64,000 nt of DNA from Candidatus Methanoliparum thermophilum (lineage in GTDB: Archaea > Halobacteriota > Methanoliparia > Methanoliparales > Methanoliparaceae): the NCBI GenBank assembly GCA_004212075.1, contig RXIF01000004.1, forward strand, positions 248,001 to 312,000. Direction: 5' to 3'. Shown piece by piece: positions 1 to 7,800 of this stretch (the stretch's first letter is position 1; each line of letters starts with the position of its first letter). The position numbers and the translations under genes are program-made. The notes below the pieces were generated by a model. The model was given only the letters and a program-made list of their open reading frames with translations, searched no databases and was not told the DNA's origin.

Positions 1-121
1 CAGATCGAACGGCAAGAATAATCACCATAACTCTATAGCAAATATTAGAAACATTTATCTATCTTATTATTTATCTATTTTATTATATATTTATTTTGTT
101 ATTAATCAAGGTTTGCCCAAA

Positions 122-131
122 AGCTATAAAT
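122..131 (+). promoter_or_regulatory. Probable TATA box for mfnB-guaB
   Basis: The sequence GCTATAAATA is preceded by an A-rich BRE-like stretch. It lies about 55 bp upstream of the mfnB start, so transcription would begin near 150 and give a short leader. This is a match to the archaeal promoter consensus by eye only. Confidence 0.4.
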
Positions 132-184
132 ACAAGCTCTTTTAATCCCTTTTATTACTAAATAATAAAATTAAGGTGATTAAG

Positions 185-889
185 ATGAGACTTCTTGTCA
201 GTCCACGGGATATTGATGAAGCAAAATCTGCAATGGAGGGAGGGGCAGATATTATAGATGTAAAAAATCCGAAAGAGGGATCTTTAGGGGCTAATTTTCC
301 ATGGATCATAAAAGAGATAAGAAAGATCGTTCCAAAAGATATACCATTAAGTGCCGCTATCGGTGATTTTTGTTTTAAGCCTGGTACTGCATCACTGGCA
401 GCCTTGGGTGCTGCTACCTGTGGAGCTGACTATATCAAGACTGGGCTTTATGGCATAAAATCTAAAGATGAAGCTATAGAGATGGTTTATAGTGTAAGCC
501 GGTCTATAAAGGATTATGATCATGATAAAAAGGTGGTTATAGCAGCTTATTCTGATTTTGAACGAATTGGATCTGTCTCTCCTATGTTGCTTCCAAAAAT
601 TTGTATGGGTTACGATGTTGATGTCGTTATGATCGATACAGCTATAAAAGACGGTAGATCCACTCTGGAGTTTATGACGATCGATAGTATTAAAGCGTTT
701 ATAAAAGATTCGCATTCAAGTGGGTTCGAGGTTGCTATTGCAGGATCGCTTAATATGGACGATATCGAAAAATTAATTTTGTTAAATCCTGATATAATTG
801 GTGTACGGGGGATCGTGTGCGGTGGAGATAGAACTGCAAACATAGACAAGAATCTTGTAAGATTATTGAAAAATATAGTATATGTTTAA
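185..889 (+). CDS. mfnB: (5-formylfuran-3-yl)methyl phosphate synthase
   Basis: MfnB condenses two glyceraldehyde-3-phosphate molecules into the furan precursor of methanofuran, the C1 carrier used by formylmethanofuran dehydrogenase. The protein is a single TIM barrel of about 234 residues, the usual family length. The N-terminal MRLLVSPRDIDEA and the IDVKNPKEGSLGAN segment are characteristic; Lys27, counted from the ATG at 185, matches the Schiff-base lysine known from the Methanocaldococcus enzyme. I chose the ATG at 185 rather than the GTG at 176 because AAGGTGATT just upstream serves as its ribosome binding site. The 3' end overlaps guaB by 8 bp, implying co-transcription. The gene marks a methanofuran-using archaeon and fits the fwd genes 5 kb downstream. 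Confidence 0.9.
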   Translation: MRLLVSPRDIDEAKSAMEGGADIIDVKNPKEGSLGANFPWIIKEIRKIVPKDIPLSAAIGDFCFKPGTASLAALGAATCGADYIKTGLYGIKSKDEAIEMVYSVSRSIKDYDHDKKVVIAAYSDFERIGSVSPMLLPKICMGYDVDVVMIDTAIKDGRSTLEFMTIDSIKAFIKDSHSSGFEVAIAGSLNMDDIEKLILLNPDIIGVRGIVCGGDRTANIDKNLVRLLKNIVYV

Positions 890-2318
890 GGAAAAATTAA
901 ATGGGATGGAGGGATTGACGTTCAATGACGTATTGATCCTACCAGCTCGTTCTGAGGTCGAACCAAACCAGATAAGTTTGAATACAAGGTTTTCTAAGAA
1001 TATATCATTGAATATACCCATCGTTAGCAGCCCTATGGATACGGTTACGGAGTTTAAGATGGCTATATCCATGGCAAGGAGTGGTGGAATCGGGATCCTG
1101 CATAGAAATATGTCTATAGAAAAACAGGTGAAAATGGTTTATGCTATCAAGAGATCGGATGAATTTATCATAAGAAAGACGATAACCGCATCACCCGATG
1201 ATTCTGTATCACATATCTTAAGCCTGATGAGATCAGAAAACGTAAGTGGTATTCCCATACTTAAAGACAATAAATTGCTGGGTATTGTCAGTACAAGAGA
1301 TATAAGAGGCATATCTGGATCTAAACTTGCATCAGAAGTCATGACGAAAGATGTTATAGCTGCAAAAGAGAATGTTACTGTTGATGAAGCATTTAAAAAG
1401 ATGTATGATTCTAAAATAGAGAGACTACCCATTATCAACGATAAAAACGAGTTTATTGGAATGGTCACAATGCACAATATAATGGAGAGAGAGAAGTATA
1501 CCGACGCGGTAAGAGATATCGAGGGTAGACTTCTTGTTGGCGCTGCTATTGGTCCTTATGATTTAGAGCGGGCAAAAAAATTGGATGCAGAGAGCGTAGA
1601 TATAATCGTTATAGATTGTGCTCATGCCCATAATATGAATGTTATAAAGAGTGCTAAAAATATTAAGGATAATATAAGTGCAGATCTGGTAGTCGGAAAT
1701 ATAGCCACAGCAGAGGCTGCAGAAGATTTGGTAGATTTTGCAGATGGGTTAAGAGTAGGAATAGGTCCTGGATCTATATGTACTACCAGAATTGTCACTG
1801 GTGTGGGTGTTCCACAATTGACAGCTATTGCGACTGTTTCAGATCTTGCAAAGAGGTATAATGTGCCTGTAATAGCGGACGGTGGTATAAGATTCTCTGG
1901 TGATATTGCCAAAGCGATAGCAGCAGGGGCAGATACTGTTATGCTTGGCAACCTTCTAGCAGGAACTAAAGAGTCTCCGGGAAGGGAAGTAACTATCAAG
2001 GGAAGGCTTTATAAGAGTTATAGAGGTATGGGATCGTTAGGTGTGATGGGCGGAACGGATAGATATTCTCAAGTAGGACAAACAAAATTTGTACCAGAGG
2101 GTGTTGAAGGAGTAGTTCCATTTAAAGGGTCTGTAGAAGATGTTTTGTTCCAACTAACAGGAGGACTTAAATCGGCTATGGGTTATGTAGGTGCAAAAGA
2201 TATAGAGAGTATGCAACGGAAGGCAAGGTTCATGAAGATTACGAATAATAGCATCCTCGAGAGTCATCCTCATGATATCCTGATAACGGATGAGGCACCA
2301 AACTATCCGTTATACTAA
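882..2318 (+). CDS. guaB: IMP dehydrogenase
   Basis: Oxidises IMP to XMP with NAD+, the committed step to guanine nucleotides. The 478 residues match the family length. The N-terminal barrel begins with LTFNDVLILPARSEV. Two CBS repeats occupy roughly residues 95-205, and the catalytic loop with the nucleophilic cysteine is seen in GPGSICTTRIVTGVG near residue 300. The C-terminal flap carries YRGMGSLGVM. The ATG lies inside the end of mfnB (8-bp overlap), so the two are probably translated from one mRNA. It is followed closely by a tRNA-Ala gene. No oddities were seen. Confidence 0.96.
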   Translation: MFKEKLNGMEGLTFNDVLILPARSEVEPNQISLNTRFSKNISLNIPIVSSPMDTVTEFKMAISMARSGGIGILHRNMSIEKQVKMVYAIKRSDEFIIRKTITASPDDSVSHILSLMRSENVSGIPILKDNKLLGIVSTRDIRGISGSKLASEVMTKDVIAAKENVTVDEAFKKMYDSKIERLPIINDKNEFIGMVTMHNIMEREKYTDAVRDIEGRLLVGAAIGPYDLERAKKLDAESVDIIVIDCAHAHNMNVIKSAKNIKDNISADLVVGNIATAEAAEDLVDFADGLRVGIGPGSICTTRIVTGVGVPQLTAIATVSDLAKRYNVPVIADGGIRFSGDIAKAIAAGADTVMLGNLLAGTKESPGREVTIKGRLYKSYRGMGSLGVMGGTDRYSQVGQTKFVPEGVEGVVPFKGSVEDVLFQLTGGLKSAMGYVGAKDIESMQRKARFMKITNNSILESHPHDILITDEAPNYPLY

Positions 2319-2342
2319 TTTAATATATATTTAAACTACTAT

Positions 2343-2415
2343 GGGCCGGTAGATCAGCTGGAAGATCGCCACCTTGGCATGGTGGAGGCCTCGGGTTCAA
2401 ATCCCGACCGGTCCA
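2343..2415 (+). tRNA. tRNA-Ala (GGC)
   Basis: A full cloverleaf can be drawn. The acceptor arm GGGCCGG pairs with CCGGTCC and contains the G3:U70 wobble that marks alanine tRNAs. The anticodon stem CCACC/GGTGG encloses TTGGCAT, giving anticodon GGC, and the T-loop is GTTCAAATC. CCA is not encoded. The gene is 24 bp downstream of guaB on the same strand. Confidence 0.97.
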
Positions 2416-2512
2416 TCTTTCAATAACAACGATATTGCCATCTCTGCTTGTAATTAGACTTGATATACTTATAAAAGTTATGAGATATCTTATTAGAATT
2501 TTTAAGTAAATA

Positions 2513-2926
2513 TTATTTGTTTTTGGCTGCAATAGTAATTAATTTGACCTGTTCCACTCCTTTTTGAGCCATTATATCTTCAGTCATCTTTTTTATTCTT
2601 TTTCCATCGCCTTTTGTAATAATTATTTCTATGCAGAGATCTTTGTCTATATGTATATGTATCGACGAGTTGATAATGTCTATATACCTATGTTGGATTG
2701 TTATCAATTCTTCTGAGAGACCTTGCCTATGGTGATCGTACAATGAAGATATGATACCTATTCGCTCACCCTCTATATTACTCATCCATTCATAATGTAG
2801 TATATAGTTTCTTATTGCATCACGTATTCCTTCCGATCTGGATGAATAACCCCTTTGCTCTATTATTTTATCAAATTTGTTTAGTAGATCCAATGGAATG
2901 GATACACCAATTCTTGTCAAGTCCAT
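2513..2926 (-). CDS. nikR: NikR-type nickel-responsive regulator
   Basis: A ribbon-helix-helix repressor with a C-terminal ACT-like metal-binding domain. Residues 1-45 form the DNA-binding part (MDLTRIGVSIPLDLLNKFD and the following RSEGIRDAIRN). The metal domain keeps the pattern DHHR, then HIHID followed by LCIE, corresponding to the His-His-His-Cys nickel site known in NikR. The ATG at 2926 is preferred to an upstream TTG at 2950 because family members start with this strand. It is divergent from purE across about 130 bp. Nickel control makes sense next to a nickel CO dehydrogenase (cdhA at 29 kb) and larB (60 kb), but its targets cannot be read from this sequence. Confidence 0.82.
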   Translation of the reverse strand: MDLTRIGVSIPLDLLNKFDKIIEQRGYSSRSEGIRDAIRNYILHYEWMSNIEGERIGIISSLYDHHRQGLSEELITIQHRYIDIINSSIHIHIDKDLCIEIIITKGDGKRIKKMTEDIMAQKGVEQVKLITIAAKNK

Positions 2927-2990
2927 ATTATGTTTTAAAATAACTTGCAAATATTAAAAGGTTGTTAAATCATTAGTATGCTTATCGGCA

Positions 2991-3003
2991 TTTATTTATA
3001 TAA
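2991..3003 (+). promoter_or_regulatory. Probable TATA box for purE-mscS
   Basis: The sequence TTTATTTATATAA lies about 55 bp upstream of the purE ATG, in the divergent region shared with the NikR-type gene. The assignment is by eye from the archaeal TATA consensus. Confidence 0.4.
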
Positions 3004-3056
3004 CATCCTTCTTCTAAAGAAAATAAAAGAATAAAAATTGAAAAAAGGTATATGTT

Positions 3057-3443
3057 ATGGATATTGCTATTATTGCAGGATCAGAATCCGATAGAAAGAT
3101 TGTAGAAAAAGTATTGAGTATATTGGATAGAGAGCATGTTAGTTACGAATTTAAAGTGATCTCTGCGCATAGAGATCCAGATTTATTGGACGAATATATT
3201 AAAAATTCTGATGCAAAGATTTTTATAGCGATAGCAGGGCTTTCGGCTGCACTGCCTGGTATAATAGCATCTAAGACAGATAAACCAGTCATCGGGGTTC
3301 CAGTGGAGGGAAAACTCTTAGGATTGGATTCACTCTTCTCTATGGTTCAGATGCCTCGTGGAGTTCCAGTAGCTGTTGTAGGGATTGATAACGGTGAAAA
3401 TGCTGCATATTTAGCAATACGAATACTTAAATTAGTTAAATAA
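3057..3443 (+). CDS. purE: N5-carboxyaminoimidazole ribonucleotide mutase / AIR carboxylase (PurE)
   Basis: Carries out the carboxylation or carboxyl-transfer step giving CAIR in purine synthesis. At 128 residues it is at the short end for class I PurE. The N-terminal [15 protein letters not shown] holds the phosphate-binding loop. SAHRDPDLL carries the conserved histidine, and [12 protein letters not shown] and [20 protein letters not shown] correspond to conserved segments. The ATG follows a purine-rich AAAAAAGG. mscS follows 13 bp downstream. Whether it works with a PurK partner or as a class II-like enzyme cannot be told here. Confidence 0.92.
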   Translation: MDIAIIAGSESDRKIVEKVLSILDREHVSYEFKVISAHRDPDLLDEYIKNSDAKIFIAIAGLSAALPGIIASKTDKPVIGVPVEGKLLGLDSLFSMVQMPRGVPVAVVGIDNGENAAYLAIRILKLVK

Positions 3444-3456
3444 TTGAGCTTAAATT

Positions 3457-4281
3457 ATGAATGAGACAGTTTATCTGATTGTTAAAATCCTAATAACAAT
3501 CCTTATAACTTTTGTAATCGGATCCATAGTCAACAGAATACTTCGTATTGGTTTTAAAGATATCAGTACGAGGATAAAAGTTGATGAGACGAGATATACC
3601 ATTATCAGAAGGTTAACAGTCGTTTTTATCTATTTTATAGGCTGTACTGTAATCATAAACATGATTCCACAGTTAGACTTGGCTGCAAAATCTTTATTGG
3701 CAGCAAGCGGGGTTGTAGGTATTATACTAGCTCTTGCTGCACAGGCTACTGTCTCAAACGTTATTTCAGGCATCTCTATTGCAATATCCCAGCCGTTTAG
3801 GGTTGGTGATATCGTAGATATAGACGATATCTATGGTACTATCGAGGATATAACTCTCAGGCATACCATAATAAAAACATGGCAGAATAAACGGGTGATA
3901 ATACCAAATTCTATCATAGGGAATAAGACGATAAACAATTGGTCGTTAAAAGAACTACCTGTATATTGGTATGTTGATTTTGGTATCTCTTATGATTCAG
4001 ATATAGATCTTGCAAGATCAATTATTTTGGAGGAAATGAGAAAGGATGAGAATATAGTATTCAATGACGAGGTAAGTGTGAAGCTAATAGACTTTAAAGA
4101 TTTTTCAATAATCTTAAGAGCGTCGTTTTGGGTACCAAGTAGAAGATATGCCTGGGATGCCTCATGTAAGTTAAGAGAGACCGTTAAAAAGAGATTTGAT
4201 GAGGAAGGTATAGAGATACCGTTCCCTTACAGAACGATTATCTTTAAAAAAGATCTTGAAAGAAAGATAAAAAATCAATAA
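3457..4281 (+). CDS. mscS: Small-conductance mechanosensitive channel (MscS family)
   Basis: An integral membrane channel that opens under membrane tension and releases solutes on osmotic downshift. The 274 residues contain an N-terminal hydrophobic helix (about residues 4-28), a second at about 50-68, and the pore-lining helix with the glycine/alanine-rich GVVGIILALAAQATVSN. This is followed by the SQPFRVGDIVDI beta domain and the cytoplasmic vestibule. The family fingerprint is clear and the length is typical of archaeal MscS. It is 13 bp from purE and probably co-transcribed. Confidence 0.92.
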   Translation: MNETVYLIVKILITILITFVIGSIVNRILRIGFKDISTRIKVDETRYTIIRRLTVVFIYFIGCTVIINMIPQLDLAAKSLLAASGVVGIILALAAQATVSNVISGISIAISQPFRVGDIVDIDDIYGTIEDITLRHTIIKTWQNKRVIIPNSIIGNKTINNWSLKELPVYWYVDFGISYDSDIDLARSIILEEMRKDENIVFNDEVSVKLIDFKDFSIILRASFWVPSRRYAWDASCKLRETVKKRFDEEGIEIPFPYRTIIFKKDLERKIKNQ

Positions 4282-4300
4282 GAATTATTTTTAATATTTT

Positions 4301-4320
4301 GAATTATGCAAGAATAATTC
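4301..4320. repeat. Inverted repeat between mscS and the zinc-ribbon gene
   Basis: GAATTAT and ATAATTC form a perfect 7-bp inverted repeat separated by GCAAGA. It lies 20 bp after the mscS stop and could be a weak terminator hairpin or an operator for the next gene. Nothing distinguishes these possibilities. Confidence 0.3.
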
Positions 4321-4389
4321 TATAAAAAGTATTATATGGTATCTATAAGATCGAAGGTTATTAATAGTATTAAAAAGGATGGATCAGTT

Positions 4390-4575
4390 ATGGTAAAGGT
4401 TACACCTCACAAGCATTGTATAGTATGTGGAAAAGCAGTAGAACCAGAAGAGGTTTTTTGTTCAGAAGAATGTAAACAGAAGTATGAGTCAGCAAGAAAG
4501 AGGCAGTGGATTCCTTTCGTGATATTCTTTGTTTTGATGATCATACTTATAGCGTATTCCTTTATGGCCGTCTGA
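4390..4575 (+). CDS. Small zinc-ribbon membrane protein (DUF2116-like)
   Basis: A 61-residue protein with an N-terminal zinc ribbon (HCIVCGKAVEPEEVFCSEEC, two CxxC-type pairs) and one C-terminal transmembrane helix, about residues 37-58 (WIPFVIFFVLMIILIAYSF). It matches the archaeal DUF2116 layout of a cytoplasmic zinc ribbon anchored by a single helix; no function is established for that family. I chose the ATG at 4390 because AAAGGATGG stands just upstream; an ORF extending to 4336 adds residues unlike the family. It lies between mscS and a decayed peptidase gene. Confidence 0.72.
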   Translation: MVKVTPHKHCIVCGKAVEPEEVFCSEECKQKYESARKRQWIPFVIFFVLMIILIAYSFMAV

Positions 4576-4632
4576 TCATTTGTTTGCCTCCTCGCCGAAG
4601 CTTTTCATCTGATTGCTTATAACATAATCAGC

Positions 4633-4860
4633 TTAAATCTCCACAATCTCTTTAGATCTTCCAGTTAGGCTTATTCCACCATTTTCTGTGATTACATACG
4701 TATTTTCAAACTCAACCATCCCAACATCTTTAATTGCTCGTTTTGGTTGGTCATATTGCTCTTTAATGGATTATTAAATCTCTTTTGGCTAATACAGGAT
4801 ATTCGTCGATCACCAATCCTATTCCATGACCAAGAAAGAATTACCCTATTTAACTCTGAT
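4633..4860 (-). pseudogene. Decayed M24-family Xaa-Pro dipeptidase, C-terminal remnant
   Basis: Reading the minus strand in shifting frames recovers the C-terminus of a metallopeptidase. LGHGIGLVIDEYPVLAKRD carries the conserved metal-ligand HGIG motif and ends at a stop. Another frame gives EFENTYVITENGGISLTG and continues to a TAA at 4633. The normal spacer between these blocks (the ...IEPK... segment) is mostly lost, and a frame change also precedes LGHGIG. At least two frameshifts and an internal deletion are visible, and the N-terminal two thirds of the gene is missing. The remnant overlaps the apparent 5' extension of the plus-strand Fe-S ORF, so that extension is unlikely to be coding. 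Confidence 0.7.
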
Positions 4861-4935
4861 GGAAGAAGAGGCAATATCATATATGCTTATTTGAGAGACG
4901 AAACATTTATTCGTAATACTTATGATATCTCTTAC

Positions 4936-5421
4936 GTGGCAAAAAACAATAAATTAAGCCCGATGGAGATATACAAGCTTCTACCACAGACCAATTGTAA
5001 GGAGTGTGGAGAGGAGACATGCATGGCATTTGCTTTCAAACTCTTAAATAAAGGGACCACTTTGGATAAATGTACTCCCTTATACGAAGAAGAGTACAAG
5101 GAAGAACGAAAAGAATTAGAAAAAATATTAAAGCCGATAATGGAAGCAGATGTAACCGAAACAGGGCTTGTAATACACGAAGATCTTTGTTTTGGATGTG
5201 GAAACTGTGTTGTTGCCTGTCCTGTAAATGTGGCGGAAGATCCAAAAGGTTGTGCCATTGGCAAAGGTGCATCATCAGATAAAGTTATATTGAAGGTAGA
5301 GAACGGTAAGGTCAAAGCGCAAAACATAGAAAGATGCAGAAGGTTTGGAGAGCATAAAATTCTATGCAACGCCTGTATCACGCCTTGTCCTACAAAGGCT
5401 ATAGAGTTTCCTGGGGGTTAG
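4936..5421 (+). CDS. Three-cluster Fe-S protein next to formylmethanofuran dehydrogenase genes
   Basis: Likely an electron-transfer subunit for the fwd genes immediately downstream. From the GTG at 4936, residues 20-46 form a four-cysteine FeS domain of the kind also found in the Cdh gamma subunit (TNCKECGEETC, then a fourth Cys 16 residues on). Residues of about 85-160 carry two ferredoxin-type clusters (CFGCGNCVVACP, and an isolated Cys followed by CNACITPCP). The GTG start gives MAKNNKLSPMEIYKLLPQTNC, a sensible N-terminus. The reading frame stays open upstream to 4747, but that part overlaps the decayed peptidase and has no Fe-S family character. fwdB follows 10 bp downstream. The exact subunit name is uncertain. 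Confidence 0.72.
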   Translation: MAKNNKLSPMEIYKLLPQTNCKECGEETCMAFAFKLLNKGTTLDKCTPLYEEEYKEERKELEKILKPIMEADVTETGLVIHEDLCFGCGNCVVACPVNVAEDPKGCAIGKGASSDKVILKVENGKVKAQNIERCRRFGEHKILCNACITPCPTKAIEFPGG

Positions 5422-5431
5422 GTGATTTAAA

Positions 5432-6622
5432 ATGATTTGTTTAGGCTGTTCCTGTTTATGTGACGATTTGGAGTTTAAAAACGAAGAGAATAAAATTACG
5501 GTAGGTAATGCCTGTTTAAAAGGTTTCAAACGAATAGACGCTTTTAATAAGAATAGGTTAATTTCATCCATAAATAAAAAGGAGGCAAGTATAGATGACG
5601 CAATTAACAAAACGATAGAAATATTAAAGAATTCAAAAAAATCTGCCATATTTGGATTGGAGAATTCTGTATTAGAAGCACAGAACGAATCGATCAAATT
5701 GGGTGAAAAGACTGGCTCGATCATAGATAATTTTTCATCTGTTTATGGCGGGTATCTCATAAATAGATTTTTGGATGGTAGTGTAAATACCTGTACTTTA
5801 GACGATGTGAGGGATAATTGTGACGTCTCTATCTATTGGGGTTGCGATCCGATGAGTACACATCCGCGATTAATGAGCAAATTTTCTTATTATCCCAGAG
5901 GGAAGAACCGGCAGAGAGGATGGGAAGAGGATAGATACACCATAGCTATAGATGCAAGAAAATCTTTGACGGCTAACATCACTAAAAAATTTATCAAAGT
6001 AAGTCCGGGTCGTGATTTTGAGTTATTTAAAGCATTTAAAGACGTTTTATCTGGAAAACTACCAAAGATTGGGGATAAAAAATTATTGATGAATGTTGGT
6101 ACGTCTATAAAAAAGGCTAAATATGGTGTAGTATTTGTTGGTGATGGTTTAGATTATTCCATGGGATATATGAACGATTTTATAGATTTGATAAATGATA
6201 TCGGCTTCAAATTACAGCCTGTTATGGATTGTATCGGATTTAACAAACTTTTGTTTGAGCGGTTTCGATATATAAACAGCATAGATCTAGAAGATAAGAG
6301 CTATGCCAAAGATAACAGCATATTCAATCTTTTGAAAGGCGACGATATAGATAGTATTCTGATTGTAGAGTCGGATATTGCATCGTATCTTCCTCATAAA
6401 ATTGCAAAAAAATTGAAGGATATTAATTCTATATATATAGGCCCACATAGTAATTTAACAGCTTATCTATCCAGAATAAATATTCCATCGTCTATTTCAG
6501 GGGTAGAATCAGGGGGTAATGCATATAGAATGGATCTAAAAGAAGAAACAGCTGAAAAAGTAATCGATTCGGAATTTTTATCACAGTATGAGATATTAAG
6601 CAGGATTGGTGAGGGATTATGA
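5432..6622 (+). CDS. fwdB: Formylmethanofuran dehydrogenase subunit B homologue, active-site Cys replaced
   Basis: FwdB is the molybdopterin subunit that interconverts CO2 and formate for formylmethanofuran. The N-terminal [4Fe-4S] site is intact (CLGCSCLCDD with a further Cys in VGNACLKGF). IYWGCDPMSTHPRLMSKF and the C-terminal GVESGGNAYRMD are strong family matches. In known homologues the segment after VIDN reads SVCHG, where Cys (or selenocysteine) binds the metal and His is catalytic. Here the corresponding stretch is IIDNFSSVYGGY, so Tyr-Gly replaces Cys-His. The codon is TAT, so this is not a hidden selenocysteine. At 396 residues it is slightly short. It overlaps fwdD by 4 bp; fwdA and fwdC are not in the window. 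It may be a divergent paralogue rather than the working catalytic subunit. Confidence 0.82.
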   Translation: MICLGCSCLCDDLEFKNEENKITVGNACLKGFKRIDAFNKNRLISSINKKEASIDDAINKTIEILKNSKKSAIFGLENSVLEAQNESIKLGEKTGSIIDNFSSVYGGYLINRFLDGSVNTCTLDDVRDNCDVSIYWGCDPMSTHPRLMSKFSYYPRGKNRQRGWEEDRYTIAIDARKSLTANITKKFIKVSPGRDFELFKAFKDVLSGKLPKIGDKKLLMNVGTSIKKAKYGVVFVGDGLDYSMGYMNDFIDLINDIGFKLQPVMDCIGFNKLLFERFRYINSIDLEDKSYAKDNSIFNLLKGDDIDSILIVESDIASYLPHKIAKKLKDINSIYIGPHSNLTAYLSRINIPSSISGVESGGNAYRMDLKEETAEKVIDSEFLSQYEILSRIGEGL

Positions 6623-6975
6623 GTGATAACGATCTTATAATTATATCTTATGAAGATAGAAACGTTTTTAAACAAGATAGCCCGTTTGATAACTCTTATA
6701 TCGAAAAGATGGCTATAATCGAGTTAACAGAAGAAGATATGAATAAGAATGATATTAAAGATGATGAAAACATTCTGGTTTATAATGATAACGGAGAAGT
6801 CGTAGTAAAAGCAAAAAAAATGGAAGAGGGTGATGTTGGAATTGCAAGCATGCCTAAAGGACCATGGTTTTCCGTTCTTTTACCAAATAATATAGAAGAT
6901 TTTTACAAGCATATAAATGCCAAGATCAAAAAAACTGAAGATCCAATAACGACGATAGAGTTTATATTCGATTAA
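6619..6975 (+). CDS. fwdD: Formylmethanofuran dehydrogenase subunit D
   Basis: The small molybdopterin-dinucleotide-binding subunit, equivalent to the C-terminal beta-barrel domain of formate dehydrogenase-type enzymes. It is 118 residues long, close to the usual 120-130. MAIIELTEEDMNKNDIKDDE and the cofactor-contacting MPKGPWFSVLLPN agree with the FwdD pattern. The start overlaps the fwdB stop (ATGA), implying translational coupling. Its partner FwdB lacks the metal-binding cysteine, so whether this pair forms an active enzyme is open. It is convergent with the remnants that follow. Confidence 0.8.
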   Translation: MSDNDLIIISYEDRNVFKQDSPFDNSYIEKMAIIELTEEDMNKNDIKDDENILVYNDNGEVVVKAKKMEEGDVGIASMPKGPWFSVLLPNNIEDFYKHINAKIKKTEDPITTIEFIFD

Positions 6976-6981
6976 AACCGA

Positions 6982-7113
6982 TTAAGTTCTATTTATATTG
7001 CTTACACACTTATTTTTTATAGAAAAGCCTACAGGATGGCTGTCTCCTGTAAAGTAGATTATCAATTTTGAACTTCTTAAGCTTTGAATCTGTTTGATTA
7101 AATCTTTTCTCAT
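6982..7113 (-). pseudogene. N-terminal fragment of a ClpP-like serine dehydrogenase-proteinase (SDH_sah type)
   Basis: A 43-codon minus-strand frame preceded by AAAGGAG reads MRKDLIKQIQSLRSSKLIIY followed by FTGDSHPVGFSI. This resembles the first 30 residues of SDH_sah-family membrane-associated ClpP-fold proteins. It then runs into unrelated sequence and stops; the catalytic Ser and Lys region is absent. The start codon lies about 37 bp beyond palindromic element A (7148-7215), the position expected for the first gene of a cassette. The family match is by eye on a short stretch. Confidence 0.5.
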
Positions 7114-7147
7114 ATTGATTATTATCTCCTTTCTTATTAATGAAACT

Positions 7148-7215
7148 TTCGCATAACGGTTCCAGCGTAAAAGAAGTTCCTCCGAAGGGCGAATCTTTTA
7201 TGCTGTGTTATATGA
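7148..7215 (-). repeat. attC-like palindromic element A
   Basis: This is a folded element with two paired regions. The outer pair is GCATAAC (7151-7157) with GTTATA (7208-7213). The inner pair is AGCGTAAAAG (7164-7173) with CTTTTATGCT (7195-7204). The two are separated by unpaired spacers, and the centre holds a variable loop. Read on the minus strand it ends in GTTATGC, one mismatch from the integron R' box GTTRRRY. It shares several blocks with element B (TTCGCAYAACGGTT, TAAAAGAAGTT, CCGAAGG, CTTTTAT) in the same orientation. This is the architecture of an integron attC site, but no covariance model was run. Confidence 0.55.
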
Positions 7216-7252
7216 AGTTCCGAACCCTTATTCTGTGCCTGTTCTATTTCCA

Positions 7253-7800
7253 TTACAACTCCTTCTCAAAACTATCAAAATCCTTAACAGGAGCAACAAA
7301 TTTCGAATCTCTTATAAGTTCAAATCTCTTTTTGGCACTTCTTATCTTAATTTTTTCTTCAGGCTTCAATTCATAAATATTATTAGTCCCTTTGGTTTCA
7401 ACCACAAAGTAAACTTTTTCGGAAGTTACACCATCCTGAACTTTTTCTATCACAATCGCCCAATCAGGTGTGTAGTTCCCTGCAGGTGTTTCTATTGCAT
7501 ACCAATCAGGTAGTTTTATAAATAACTTTATCCGGGAGTCTTTATCAAGTGCCTTAGCAAACTCTTCTTCTATATCTGATTCCTTAATTATTCCATCATA
7601 AATTGATTTCTGTACTTTTAGTACATACTTGCCATAACTTGCTACTTCCTCCCTTAAAAGACCAACATCATAACTTTCTTCCAAATTAATATATTTGATA
7701 CCCTCAACTTCAAGTGATTTTTTACACTCTTTAATAACTTCTATGACTTTTTCTGCATATTTTTGAGGATTTATTCCTTTTCCTTCACTTGAGCTGAAAG
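7253..7800 (-). pseudogene. C-terminal remnant of a type III restriction Res subunit
   Basis: The minus-strand reading frame ending at 7253 resembles only the C-terminal region of type III restriction endonuclease (Res) subunits. INPQKYAEKVIEVIKECK is followed by a KSIYDGII...DIEEEFAKAL stretch. The nuclease-like core DWYAIETPAGNYTPDWAIVI and VYFVVETKG carry the PD-(D/E)xK-type Asp and E-x-K residues. About 180 residues remain of a protein normally near 900-1000; all helicase motifs are missing. There is no start codon where homology begins. Instead the frame runs into the tail of a DUF6884-like gene near 7785-7800, so the two have been fused by a deletion. No mod gene is present. Confidence 0.65.

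Noticed and set aside
1-28. Possible divergent gene start at the left edge (minus-strand ATG at 28)
   Set aside because: Only nine codons are inside the window and no ribosome binding site or family match can be judged.
4747-4935. N-terminal extension of the Fe-S protein to an ATG at 4747
   Set aside because: It overlaps the minus-strand M24 peptidase remnant, shows no Fe-S family similarity, and a GTG at 4936 gives a normal N-terminus.
5720-5750. Selenocysteine at the FwdB active site
   Set aside because: The codon at the expected position is TAT (Tyr), not TGA, and no in-frame TGA occurs nearby.
7205-7513. Plus-strand ORFs across the island
   Set aside because: They are antisense to the recognisable type III restriction remnant and encode low-complexity, Phe/Leu-rich sequences.
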